From contig ONCV01000008.1 in the NCBI GenBank assembly GCA_900316415.1, forward strand, positions 1 through 64,000: a stretch of 64,000 nucleotides of DNA, in the 5' to 3' direction. This document shows, in pieces, positions 33,053 through 41,217 of this stretch. Under the pieces are notes generated by a model, which was not told the origin of the DNA, searched no databases, and saw nothing but the letters and a program-made list of their open reading frames with translations. The number at the start of each line of letters is the position of its first letter. The first letter of the stretch is position 1. This stretch comes from an uncultured Eubacteriales bacterium. GTDB lineage: Bacteria > Bacillota > Clostridia > Christensenellales > Aristaeellaceae. The position numbers and the translations under genes are program-made.

Positions 33053-33922
33053 TTACTGAATGGTGATACGGCCCTGGGGTTCGGCATAGGCTTCGCCGAT
33101 CTGATTTCCCAGCTCCTTCTCAATGTACATCCACACCACATCCCGCACCACGGCCGTGGTGATGGTGCTCTTCCCGTTTTCTTCCGCCGCGGCGGGGAAG
33201 ATATAGGAGGAGTCCATGCCGTTGAAGTTCGCGTTGCTGGTGATCACGGCATAGGTGGCCTCCGCGTCAAAGGGCTGACCGTTCACTTCTTCGAGGACGA
33301 CCCGGCCCAGGGAAGCAGCCCGGAACCAGCCCTTTTCGCCGTAGGCTTCGCCCCGGTCAAACTCCCGGGACGTATCCACCGTATACTTCAGGCCGGATAC
33401 CTGCATGAAGGAGGCGCAGAGATCGGCCGTCTCCTCCGTGCAGGGCAGCCCCTGCGAGGCGGCTTCCAGCGCTTCCGCCAGCTGCGCGCCGGTCACATAG
33501 ACCACGGCCACCGTGTTGGGATAGGGCAGCACCTCCGCCAGCTGTTCCGCGCCGAACTTGCCCTCGGCCACGTCCGCGCGCAGATTGCCGCCGTTCCACA
33601 GGGCCACGATGTGATCGGCGTCCGCATCGATGCCCGTGATGCCGGCCGTCACGTCGTCCTCCTCAAAATAGTCGTTGATGGTTCCGGAAACCGCGAACCA
33701 GCGCAGGGCATCCGTCCACAGGTCCCCCAGATTGGTTTCGCCCGCGCGGGCGGCGTTCTCCGCGCCGCGAAGCACCGCGCCGGTATACGCCTCCAGCGAT
33801 TCGTCCAGCTCCACCGTGTTGCCGTGGGCGTCGGTGAAGGTGAGGGCGGACGCGGACACCGCCGCGCAGCAAAGCAGCCCCAGCGCCAGGATCAGGGCGA
33901 TCCTCTTTTGCATCTTTCTCAT
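33053..33922 (-). CDS. secreted 5'-nucleotidase C-terminal domain protein
   Basis: This 289-residue exported protein has a signal peptide ending near residue 26 (VSASA). The rest resembles the C-terminal substrate-binding domain of 5'-nucleotidase/UshA-like enzymes (PF02872), for example NLGDLWTDALRWF, ALWNGGNLRADV, VVYVTGAQLAEALEAAS and MQVSGLKYTVDT. The metallophosphatase domain that normally precedes it is absent. Such stand-alone domains could bind nucleotides or work with a partner enzyme. The start at 33922 follows AAGGAGGACAACC. The gene has its own promoter at 34112-34140 and a structured leader that contains an attenuator-like hairpin. No enzymatic activity is implied. Confidence 0.8.
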   Translation of the reverse strand: MRKMQKRIALILALGLLCCAAVSASALTFTDAHGNTVELDESLEAYTGAVLRGAENAARAGETNLGDLWTDALRWFAVSGTINDYFEEDDVTAGITGIDADADHIVALWNGGNLRADVAEGKFGAEQLAEVLPYPNTVAVVYVTGAQLAEALEAASQGLPCTEETADLCASFMQVSGLKYTVDTSREFDRGEAYGEKGWFRAASLGRVVLEEVNGQPFDAEATYAVITSNANFNGMDSSYIFPAAAEENGKSTITTAVVRDVVWMYIEKELGNQIGEAYAEPQGRITIQ

Positions 33923-33986
33923 GGTTGTCCTCCTTGTTCTCTTCCGGGAGGGTTCCTCCCGGCGGCTCATTCGCCGGCTTTACAGG

Positions 33987-34055
33987 AAAAAGGCGCCAGA
34001 AACCGTCTTCGGACGGTCTTCGGCACCTTCAGGATACCGGTTTATTTCTGGAGCC
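33987..34055 (-). promoter_or_regulatory. attenuator-like hairpin in the leader of the 5'-nucleotidase C gene
   Basis: On the minus strand GGC and CCAGAAA (34055-34045) pair with TTTCTGG and GCC (34002-33992), followed by five T residues (33991-33987). Inside is a very stable hairpin ACCGTC-CGAA-GACGGT (34017-34002) that competes for the same bases. It lies between the promoter (34140-34112) and the gene, so it can stop transcription before the coding region. The upstream leader also holds hairpins at 34068-34085 and about 34091-34106. I do not match it to a known riboswitch class. Confidence 0.6.
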
Positions 34056-34111
34056 TCTGACAGGAACGGCCTGCTTGGGCAGGCCCGGGGACAGCTTGTG
34101 CTGACAGGGGC

Positions 34112-34140
34112 AGGATATCATGGCGCCCCCCTTTTGTCAA
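34112..34140 (-). promoter_or_regulatory. promoter of the 5'-nucleotidase C gene
   Basis: Minus strand: TTGACA (34140-34135), 17-base spacer, TATCCT (34117-34112). It lies downstream of the amino-acid ABC gene stop, giving a leader of about 180 bases. Confidence 0.65.
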
Positions 34141-34179
34141 TGACATTCCGACGCCGGACGCCGCTTCCGCGGGCGCGGA

Positions 34180-35724
34180 TCACCCGCCGGTCCGGATTCC
34201 CTTCAGGATCTGTTCCGGCTTCCGCCTCCGGGGGTCGACGCGTAGACGGATGCGGCGGCCGGCGAAGCTGAACAGCCCCTCCAGCGCAAAGTAAATCAGC
34301 GTGATGGCGATCAGGGGGAAGAAGGCTTCATAGGTCCGGCTGCGCACAATGTCCCCCATCTTCGTCAGATCCTGCACGGCGATGTAGCCCACGATGGCCG
34401 TGGCCTTGATCAGCCCCGTGATCTCGCCCTGATAGGCCGGCATCACATGCGGAATGGCCTGGGGCAGGACGATCCGGAAAAAGGCGTGCAGGCGGGAGTG
34501 CCCCAGGGCGCAGGCCGCCTCGTACTGCCCCGGATCGACGGCGCCGACGCCCATTTTGAGGAGGCTGAACACCGCCGAGCCGAAGGTCAGCGTAAACCCG
34601 ATCACCGCCACCGCCGCGCCGCTGATGCGGAGGCTGCCGAAGACCACGTAGTACAGAATCATCAGCAGCACCACCATGGGCGTCCCCTGCACCAGCCAGA
34701 TGCAGATGCGGGTGATCCGGTTGGCGAGGAGATTTCCGTTTCGGCACAGCATGTACACGCCGAAGCCCGCGGCGGTGCCGAAGAGGATGGAGAGCAGGGT
34801 AATCAGCAGGGTGGTTTTCACGCCCTCCAGGAACAGCCTCCAGCGTTCCTCCCGGAGGAAGGTCTTCTCAAAGCTGGCTGAAAGCTGCTCCAGGATGCTT
34901 CCCTTCCAGGCCGGCTCCGCAGCCTCCGCCGTCTCCGGCACTTCTCCCCGGACCATGACCCCCAGCTTTTCCTCGTACAGGAGATCGGAGAAGGGCAGGG
35001 TCTCCGCCCGCTCCGGGGTCACGTTCAGGTTCGCCATGATGCAGTCCACGTCCCCGCCCGCGGCCGCCGCGATGATGGATCCGTAGTCATAGGTCCTGAA
35101 CTCCAGATCCGCGCCGAGCCAGGCCGCGAACCGGTATGCCAGCTCGATGTCCAGGCCGGCCCGCTCGGTGCCCACATAATAGCTGTACGGCGGCACGATG
35201 CCCGTCGTCCCGACCGTCAGGCGAAGGCCGAGGGCTTCCGGCGCCGGAATCTCCGGCATGGTTTCCCTGCCTTCCATCACCCAGCGCTGGAACATGTCGT
35301 CCAACGTGCCGTCCGCCCGGATTTCCCCGATGAACCGGTTCAGCTTCTGCTGCAGATCCGGAATTTTCGACACGGGAGAGATGCCCACGGCAATCCGGAC
35401 CGTCTCGTCCAGCGTCTCCTCCAGCAGATGCACCCCGGAGACCCCGCTTTCCAGGGCGAGGCGCATCTGTTTCACATCAAACACATAGGCGTCGATTTTC
35501 CCCTGGGCCACGGCCAGATACGCCGTGCTGTTGTCCAGGAAATAGACCAGCTCGGCCTGGGGGTACTGCTTCTGCACGATGCCCTCCGCCGCGCTGCCCT
35601 GGGAGATTCCCACGCGGATTCCCGGGCGGCTCAGCTCCTCCACGGACGAAATCGCTTCCCCGGCGAATGCGGGCAGAGCCAGCAGACAGATCGCCGCGAT
35701 CAGCGTCAGCATCCACTTCTTCAT
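34180..35724 (-). CDS. amino-acid ABC transporter, binding domains fused to permease
   Basis: This 514-residue protein joins extracellular binding and membrane parts of a polar amino-acid importer. After a signal peptide (cleavage near 21), about residues 28-160 match part of an SBP_bac_3 domain and about 175-280 start a second one (LRLTVGTTGIVPPYSYYVG, LDIELAYRFAAWLGADLEF). The permease (about 300-490) has the HisM/GlnP pattern EAACALGHSRLHAFFRIVLPQ as EAA loop. The matching ATPase is not adjacent. The start at 35724 follows GGAGGAGAGGGTTTC. The ligand is unknown; glutamine, arginine or cystine-like amino acids fit the family. The gene follows the SDR gene by 49 bases. Confidence 0.87.
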   Translation of the reverse strand: MKKWMLTLIAAICLLALPAFAGEAISSVEELSRPGIRVGISQGSAAEGIVQKQYPQAELVYFLDNSTAYLAVAQGKIDAYVFDVKQMRLALESGVSGVHLLEETLDETVRIAVGISPVSKIPDLQQKLNRFIGEIRADGTLDDMFQRWVMEGRETMPEIPAPEALGLRLTVGTTGIVPPYSYYVGTERAGLDIELAYRFAAWLGADLEFRTYDYGSIIAAAAGGDVDCIMANLNVTPERAETLPFSDLLYEEKLGVMVRGEVPETAEAAEPAWKGSILEQLSASFEKTFLREERWRLFLEGVKTTLLITLLSILFGTAAGFGVYMLCRNGNLLANRITRICIWLVQGTPMVVLLMILYYVVFGSLRISGAAVAVIGFTLTFGSAVFSLLKMGVGAVDPGQYEAACALGHSRLHAFFRIVLPQAIPHVMPAYQGEITGLIKATAIVGYIAVQDLTKMGDIVRSRTYEAFFPLIAITLIYFALEGLFSFAGRRIRLRVDPRRRKPEQILKGIRTGG

Positions 35725-35773
35725 GAAACCCTCTCCTCCGTGTCCTTCCGTCCCGTTCCGGATACGCCGGGTT

Positions 35774-36487
35774 CTACCACGGCATCTCCCGGCCCCGGTT
35801 GTCCAGATACCAGGGCCTCTCCCGGACGGGCCGGGGCGTATCCAGCACCGCAAGCACCTGCCGGGCGGATTCGTCCGGCGTCAGGGAGGCGGTGGTATCC
35901 AGATGCCCGCGCATGTACGTGGCAACATGCCCCGGATGGATCTGGATCACCTGGCCCCCTTCCCTTCGCAGGGTGTTGTGCAGCAGGGCTCCCTGCATGT
36001 TGTTGCCCGCCTTGGAGATGCAGTAGCCGAACCATCCGGTTCGCTCGCATTCCGCAATGCTCCCCGCTTCGGAGGAGATATTGACGATGGTTTTCCCCTC
36101 TCCCCTGCGAAGCAGCGGCAGCAGCCCCGTGCTGACCCGCAGCGTTCCCAGGGCGTTGACGTTGATCACGCGAAGCATCAGGTCATAATCCAGCTCCCCG
36201 TCCGGGCCCGGATCCATCACTCCCAGAATGCCGGCGCAGTTGATCACGAGATCCAGGCAGGGAAAGGCCTCGCCCACCGCCCGGCAGAGCTCTCGCACGC
36301 TGTCGTCCCGGCTGATATCCACCGTAAAAACGGATACCTGGTCCGGATATTCCCGGGCCAGCCCGTCCGCCCCGGTTTCGCCTTCGTTCAGGCGGCAGGC
36401 CGCCACCCGGTACCCCCGCTCCGCCAGCTGGCGCGCCAGGCTCAGCCCGAGCCCGTGATCACATCCGGTGACAAGCGCATACTTCAT
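35774..36487 (-). CDS. short-chain dehydrogenase/reductase (SDR)
   Basis: This 237-residue NAD(P)-dependent oxidoreductase has the classical Rossmann loop TGCDHGLG (7-14), NCAG (83-86), the catalytic Ser at 138/139 in NISSEAG and Tyr 155 with Lys 159 in YCISK. The length is normal. Candidate substrates include sugar-derived ketones in uronate breakdown, given nearby pectin genes, but nothing in the sequence fixes this. It starts 152 bases after the TIM-barrel isomerase stop, with an inverted repeat (36614-36632) in the gap. Confidence 0.88.
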   Translation of the reverse strand: MKYALVTGCDHGLGLSLARQLAERGYRVAACRLNEGETGADGLAREYPDQVSVFTVDISRDDSVRELCRAVGEAFPCLDLVINCAGILGVMDPGPDGELDYDLMLRVINVNALGTLRVSTGLLPLLRRGEGKTIVNISSEAGSIAECERTGWFGYCISKAGNNMQGALLHNTLRREGGQVIQIHPGHVATYMRGHLDTTASLTPDESARQVLAVLDTPRPVRERPWYLDNRGREMPW

Positions 36488-36639
36488 TCCGCTTCTCCTC
36501 CCCTGCCGGCCGCCGTCAGCGGTCCGGCTTCAGCCGGTCCGGCACCGGGCAGTCCGCTCCGGTGCCTTCCCTGCAGCCCAATGCCCTGCGGATTCAGGGA
36601 ATCCCGGGCGGTCCCCCTCCCCGGCGGGAGGGCCGTTTT

Positions 36640-37389
36640 CTACCGGAAGCCCCAGCTGCGCAGGTATTCATAGGAGCGGCGCAGGCACGCAAAGGGATCC
36701 TCGCCCTGGCAGTCGTCCTGCTCCACCAGCATGAACTGCGTGCCCGCGGCCTCCGCCTTTTCAAAGACGCGGCCGAAGTTGATATTGCCCTCCCCGACCA
36801 CCGCCATCCGGCGGCCGTAGGCATAATCCTTCAGATGGATGACCGGCACCCGGCCGCTCAGCTTCTCGAGCCACTGGGCCGGATCGCCGCCCCCCGCCTG
36901 CACCCAGAAGGTGTCCAGGGTAAAGCCCATTTCCTTGGGAGGCAGGGCTTCGGCCAGGCGCTCCAGAATCAGCCGTCCGTCCAGCTTTTTGAATTCCTGA
37001 TCGTGATTGTGATACATGAAAAGCTGGCCCGAGGCGGCGATCTTCTTCGCGATGGGCGGAAAGGTCTCCATCCACTGGTCAAAGCTCATGTTCTTCTCCG
37101 GGTCGAAGGCCCACCAGCCCAGGCCGATGCGCGGGCAGCCGAAAACCCGGTGATCCGCGATCACCTGATCCAGCTTCTCCGTCAGACGCGGCACCGGAAT
37201 GTGGGTCAGGACGCAGCGAAGGCCGTTCCGGTCCAGCTCCTTTTTCAGCCAGTCCGCCGGATAGGGGCAGGTCCCGGAAATCTGCACCGTGCGGTATCCG
37301 ATGTCCGCCACCTTTTTCAGGGAAAGCGCGAAGTCCTCCAGGTTCTGGCACTGCTGCCGTACGGTATAAAACTGTGCTCCGATCTCCAT
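36640..37389 (-). CDS. sugar-phosphate isomerase/epimerase-like TIM-barrel protein
   Basis: This 249-residue protein belongs to the AP endonuclease 2/xylose isomerase-like family (PF01261). Metal-binding style motifs are MYHNHDQEF (about 126-134), TLDTFWVQAGG and VIHLKDYAYG. Members isomerise or dehydrate sugars and inositol-like compounds. The start at 37389 is chosen because AAAGGAG lies 9 bases upstream. It begins 20 bases after the oligogalacturonate lyase stop, so a role in processing uronate products is plausible. The precise reaction is not visible. Confidence 0.82.
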   Translation of the reverse strand: MEIGAQFYTVRQQCQNLEDFALSLKKVADIGYRTVQISGTCPYPADWLKKELDRNGLRCVLTHIPVPRLTEKLDQVIADHRVFGCPRIGLGWWAFDPEKNMSFDQWMETFPPIAKKIAASGQLFMYHNHDQEFKKLDGRLILERLAEALPPKEMGFTLDTFWVQAGGGDPAQWLEKLSGRVPVIHLKDYAYGRRMAVVGEGNINFGRVFEKAEAAGTQFMLVEQDDCQGEDPFACLRRSYEYLRSWGFR

Positions 37390-37409
37390 GATCCGTTCTC
37401 CTTTCCCCT

Positions 37410-38471
37410 TCACCAGTCCGCCCGGACCTGATTCAGGTCGATCACGCAGACCTGGGCGATGCCGTTTTCATCCGGATTGGAAAACAGGATCTGATCCCCC
37501 TTCCGGTTGAAGGACGGGTGCTGATGATCCGCGCCGGTTTTGCACCGGCCCGTGGTGGCAATCAGTTTCTGCTTTCCCGTGGCCCGCTCGAAGAGAACGA
37601 TGCCCTCCTGAACCTTCGTGCCCAGGTAGCTGATCCGATCCGCGCAGAGCCACCTGCGGTCCCGGCTGATGCAGGGATGCAGCAGCTGGAGGGAGCGGGC
37701 CTCCACGTCAAAATGCCGTCCGTCCCGATCCCCGATGATGATGTTTCCGGTATGGGTCTCTCCCTTTTCCCCGTCCGCAAATCCCGGGGGATCCAGCTTC
37801 ATCAGCGCCATCTCCATCCCGTCCGCGGACCAGACCTCGTGCGTGATCCATTCGCTGGGATGCTCCACATAATAGGGCCGGACATATCTTTCCTTCACGT
37901 CGAACATCCAGGTCCGCTGGAAGGCATCCCCCTCGGTTTCATGAATATAGAAAATCAGGTTTTCGTCGGTGGGGCAGATCTGGGCGTGGCCCAGGCGGTA
38001 ATCGCTCTGATAAACCACCTCCGCTTCCTTTCCGGGATCCAGGATCACCAGGCCGTAGTACTTGTTCGCCAGGTGATAGCTGCAGGCGATCCGCCCCGTG
38101 TCCGCCGCGGTCAGGTGCCCGGTAATCTGCCCGCCCCGGGGCAGGTCGCCGATCTTCTCCATCCGGTTCGTCTCCAGATCCACGGCAAAAACTTCCGTCT
38201 CATTCCGGCAGGTATAGCCGATGTTCTTCTCCCGGTCCGTGGCAAAGCCCCGGAAGGTATCGTCCGTCACCCGCTCGATCCTGCCGGTTTCCACCTCCGC
38301 CCGGTAGCAGCCCCCGTCCGTGCGGCCTTCCAGCTGCTGCTTCATGAAATAGAAGTATTTATCGTCGGTGGAGAAATTCTCGCAGGTAAAATACAGCTTG
38401 GCGTTGCGCTCCGGTCCTTCCGTATAGCGGCGCACCTGATACCCGGTGACGGGATCCTGATAAACGACCAT
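37410..38471 (-). CDS. oligogalacturonate lyase, PL22
   Basis: This 353-residue cytoplasmic beta-propeller enzyme is similar to Ogl, which cleaves short oligogalacturonides from pectin into 4-deoxy-L-threo-hexulose uronate. Family-like segments include LYFTCENFSTDDKYFYFMK, CSYHLANKYYG, LGHAQICPTD, WITHEVWSADG and ADHQHPSFNRKGDQILFSNP with His residues placed as in the metal site. There is no signal peptide, fitting an intracellular step after import. The start at 38471 follows GGAAAGGACGGACAAAGC. It lies downstream of the ABC importer operon but separated from it by a strong hairpin at 38577-38605. Confidence 0.87.
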   Translation of the reverse strand: MVVYQDPVTGYQVRRYTEGPERNAKLYFTCENFSTDDKYFYFMKQQLEGRTDGGCYRAEVETGRIERVTDDTFRGFATDREKNIGYTCRNETEVFAVDLETNRMEKIGDLPRGGQITGHLTAADTGRIACSYHLANKYYGLVILDPGKEAEVVYQSDYRLGHAQICPTDENLIFYIHETEGDAFQRTWMFDVKERYVRPYYVEHPSEWITHEVWSADGMEMALMKLDPPGFADGEKGETHTGNIIIGDRDGRHFDVEARSLQLLHPCISRDRRWLCADRISYLGTKVQEGIVLFERATGKQKLIATTGRCKTGADHQHPSFNRKGDQILFSNPDENGIAQVCVIDLNQVRADW

Positions 38472-38576
38472 GCTTTGTCCGTCCTTTCCGCCCCCTGGGC
38501 GCTGACGTCGATGGGGTTTCCTGCCCCTCCGCCGCCCCACAGGGGGCCGGCGGGAGAGGCCTGCTTTCTGAAACAA

Positions 38577-38605
38577 GAGGCTGCCGCAGAACCTGCGGCA
38601 GCCTC
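38577..38605 (-). terminator. terminator of the LplB-LplC-binding protein operon
   Basis: GAGGCTGCCGCAG and CTGCGGCAGCCTC are a perfect 13-base inverted repeat with a 3-base loop, followed on the minus strand by CTTGTTTC. The T-run is short; readthrough into the PL22 gene is possible. Confidence 0.7.
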
Positions 38606-38626
38606 CCGCCTGAATGGACTCAGGAA

Positions 38627-40150
38627 TTACTTGGCAGCGTCATAGATCGCCTGATACTCCGCCAGGATATCGTCACCGCCCTGGGTATGCCAGTTGGCAT
38701 ACGCGGCCTGCAGGCCCGCCAGGTCGATCTTGCCGGCGATGTACTGCACCTGCGCGTCTTCCACTTCCTGGTTCAGGCTGGCGCCCATCAGGTTGTTGGT
38801 CTCGCTGTCGAAGGTGTAGCAGGGATTGCCGATCACGTACTGGGCGTTGTCCAGCAGGTTCTGGTTGTACTCATCCCGCAGGAGGGTGCCGGCCGCGGGG
38901 GGGGTCAGATCGCCGTTGACGTTCATGCCCAGCTGATTCAGGCTGTGCAGAATCACGTGGGTATTGGTGTCGGCAGCGTTCTTCTCCTCGTCGGTGGCGC
39001 CTTCGGGGAAGGTGTAGCGGAATCCGTCGCTGTGGATCCAGTAGGTCTCGCTTTCCACGCCGCAGTTCAGCAGGGTCTGGCCTTCGGCGCTGCTGCACCA
39101 GTCAAGGAACTTCATGACGGCGGGCAGCTTCTCGGCGGAAACCGCCTTGGTGACCACGATTTCACCGGACGCACCGATGTTCTGGGGCCAGATCTGGATC
39201 TTGCCGTTCTTGTCAGGCAGCGCGGTCAGCAGGGAAACGATGGGAGCGGTGGGATCCGCGCCCTTGTTCTGCTCCAGCCATTCCTGATAGCGATAGCCGT
39301 TGTCCAGGCAGTCCAGACGCATGAGGGCCTTGACAGGCTCGCTGCGCTCGGCGTCGTTCCAGTTGCCGGACTCGATGGTCATGAAGTTGGGATCGATGCC
39401 GCCGGCGGCATACAGCTCGCGAATGAAGTCCAGGCCTTCCTGGAAGGCTTCGTCTTCAAAGGCGGGATAGATCTTGCCTTCGGCGTTCACGCCGTACTGA
39501 TAGGGCGCGCCGTTCATGACGGTCATGATGCCGATGGTGCCCGCCACGTATTTGCACATATTGAACACGTAGGTGTTGGGATCCAGGGCGGCCATCTTCA
39601 GGCACATATCCTTGAATTCTTCCACGGTCTTGGGCTCTTCGGCGTAGCCGGCCTTGGCCGCGAAGTCGTTCCGGTAGTAGATGCCGGCACGCGCATAGGC
39701 GCGGGCGCGGTAGATGCCGTACAGGCGGCCGTCCACGGCGATGTTGTCATAGATGGACTCGGCGCCGGCAGCCAGGTTCGGATAGTTCTCGGCATCGGCC
39801 ACGAAATCGGTCAGATCCCAGAACGCGCCGGAGCGGGCGGAAGAGATCATGATGGCATCGCGGACGCCCTGCATGACCATGACTTCCGGCATATGGGCCG
39901 GATCCGCCAGGGTCAGGGTGGTCTGCTCACCGTAGCCGGAGTCCGGCACCCAGGTAATGTTCAGCTTCACGCCGGTGGCTTCGTAGATCTTCTGCAGGAT
40001 GGGGTTGCCGTCTTCCAGGCTCTTCCAGTCGGAATCGGAATAGAAGTCGGGCAGCATGACGTTCAGGGTCATGTCTTCCTCCGCCGCGGCGAAGCTCATC
40101 ACGGAGAGCAGCAGCGCCAGGCTCAGAAACAGGGAAACGAGTTTCTTCAT
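38627..40150 (-). CDS. extracellular solute-binding protein, polysaccharide/oligosaccharide type
   Basis: The 507-residue product has a Sec signal peptide (about 1-23), and the mature protein is a large family-1 binding protein of the LipO/YtcQ-like group that works with LplB/LplC permeases. It starts with LNVMLPDFYSDSDWKSLED. No lipobox Cys is seen before the mature start, so anchoring is uncertain. The start at 40150 follows AAAGGAGGAATATCCC. The gene is the third of the operon behind both permeases. The ligand is inferred to be oligogalacturonides or rhamnogalacturonan oligomers from the neighbouring lyase, GH28 and sulfatase genes. Confidence 0.88.
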   Translation of the reverse strand: MKKLVSLFLSLALLLSVMSFAAAEEDMTLNVMLPDFYSDSDWKSLEDGNPILQKIYEATGVKLNITWVPDSGYGEQTTLTLADPAHMPEVMVMQGVRDAIMISSARSGAFWDLTDFVADAENYPNLAAGAESIYDNIAVDGRLYGIYRARAYARAGIYYRNDFAAKAGYAEEPKTVEEFKDMCLKMAALDPNTYVFNMCKYVAGTIGIMTVMNGAPYQYGVNAEGKIYPAFEDEAFQEGLDFIRELYAAGGIDPNFMTIESGNWNDAERSEPVKALMRLDCLDNGYRYQEWLEQNKGADPTAPIVSLLTALPDKNGKIQIWPQNIGASGEIVVTKAVSAEKLPAVMKFLDWCSSAEGQTLLNCGVESETYWIHSDGFRYTFPEGATDEEKNAADTNTHVILHSLNQLGMNVNGDLTPPAAGTLLRDEYNQNLLDNAQYVIGNPCYTFDSETNNLMGASLNQEVEDAQVQYIAGKIDLAGLQAAYANWHTQGGDDILAEYQAIYDAAK

Positions 40151-40246
40151 GGGATATTCCTCCTTTGTCGATTTGTTATCAAACATGCGGCTTTTGGCCG
40201 CGGATAACCGGGGGACGAAATTTCCGCCACTGGCGGTCGTCGAATT

Positions 40247-41200
40247 TTAACCCTTAAGAGCTCCAACCATAACGCCCTTCACGAAGTACTTCTGCAGGAA
40301 GGGATAGATGCACATGATCGGAACGGTCGCCACCACGATAACCGCCATCTTGATGGACTGCTTCGGGGGCTCCACGAAGTTGGGATCCATCAGGCTCATG
40401 TCAGACGCGGAGGACTCCGCCGTCACGATGATGTTCCGCAGGATCAGCTGCAGGGGATACATCTTGTCGTCCGTCAGGTAAATCATGGCGGGGAAATAGC
40501 TGTTCCAGTGACCCACCGCGTAGAACAGGCCGAAGGTGGCCAGCACCGGCAGGGACAGGGGCAGCACGATCCGCCACAGGATCCCCATGTCATTGCATCC
40601 GTCCAGGGAGGCGCTTTCCTCCAGCTCCGCGGGGATGCCCTGGAAGAAGTTCTTGACGATCATCATGTTGTACGCGGAGATCGCTCCGGGCAGCAGCAGC
40701 GCCCAGTAGGTTCCGCGCATGCCCAGCCAGGAGGAAACCACCACGTATCCGGGGATCATGCCGCCGGAGAAGAACATGGAGACGATCACCAGGTTCAGGA
40801 TCGGCGTGCGGCCCCGCAGGAACTTCTTGCTGAGCGGGTAGGCCATCGTCACCGTAAAGAACAGGTTGATCGCGGTACCGCAGGCCGTGATCAGCACGGA
40901 GTTGCCGAAGGCCCGGATCAACTTGGGGGACGCGAAGATGTACCGGTACGCGTCCAGGGACCAGGTGTTCGGAATCACGAACATGGACCGGGTCTGCAGC
41001 TCCAGCTCCGTGGCGAAGGAGTTGAAGATAATGTAGATAATCGGCATCACCGTGGTGAAGGCCGCGAGCCCGATCACCAGGTAGTTCAGGATATCGAAGG
41101 CGATGCTGCCGGCCGTGCGGTAGACGCCCACCGGGCCGCCGCTCACATTGATGGTTTTTCCGTTGAGCTCAACGGTGGTAATTTCCTTTTTCTTTGCCAT
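40247..41200 (-). CDS. carbohydrate ABC transporter permease, LplC/YtcP-like
   Basis: This 317-residue inner-membrane permease has six hydrophobic segments and the EAA loop EESASLDGCNDMGILWRIVLPLSLP. A ~35-residue N-terminal cytoplasmic tail precedes the first segment, as in LplC-like permeases. The C-terminus ends FVKGVMVGALKG, a usual ending in this family. The start at 41200 follows GGGGAGGGGAAGAAA. It follows the LplB-like gene by 17 bases. It partners that permease and the downstream binding protein. The ATPase (MsmK/UgpC type) is not encoded nearby and may be shared. Confidence 0.88.
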   Translation of the reverse strand: MAKKKEITTVELNGKTINVSGGPVGVYRTAGSIAFDILNYLVIGLAAFTTVMPIIYIIFNSFATELELQTRSMFVIPNTWSLDAYRYIFASPKLIRAFGNSVLITACGTAINLFFTVTMAYPLSKKFLRGRTPILNLVIVSMFFSGGMIPGYVVVSSWLGMRGTYWALLLPGAISAYNMMIVKNFFQGIPAELEESASLDGCNDMGILWRIVLPLSLPVLATFGLFYAVGHWNSYFPAMIYLTDDKMYPLQLILRNIIVTAESSASDMSLMDPNFVEPPKQSIKMAVIVVATVPIMCIYPFLQKYFVKGVMVGALKG

Positions 41201-41217
41201 TTTCTTCCCCTCCCCTC

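Noticed and set aside
33987-34110. Purine, TPP, FMN, SAM, cyclic-di-GMP or fluoride riboswitch in the 5'-nucleotidase C leader
   Set aside because: None of the conserved core sequences of these classes is present, so only an unassigned attenuator-like element is reported.
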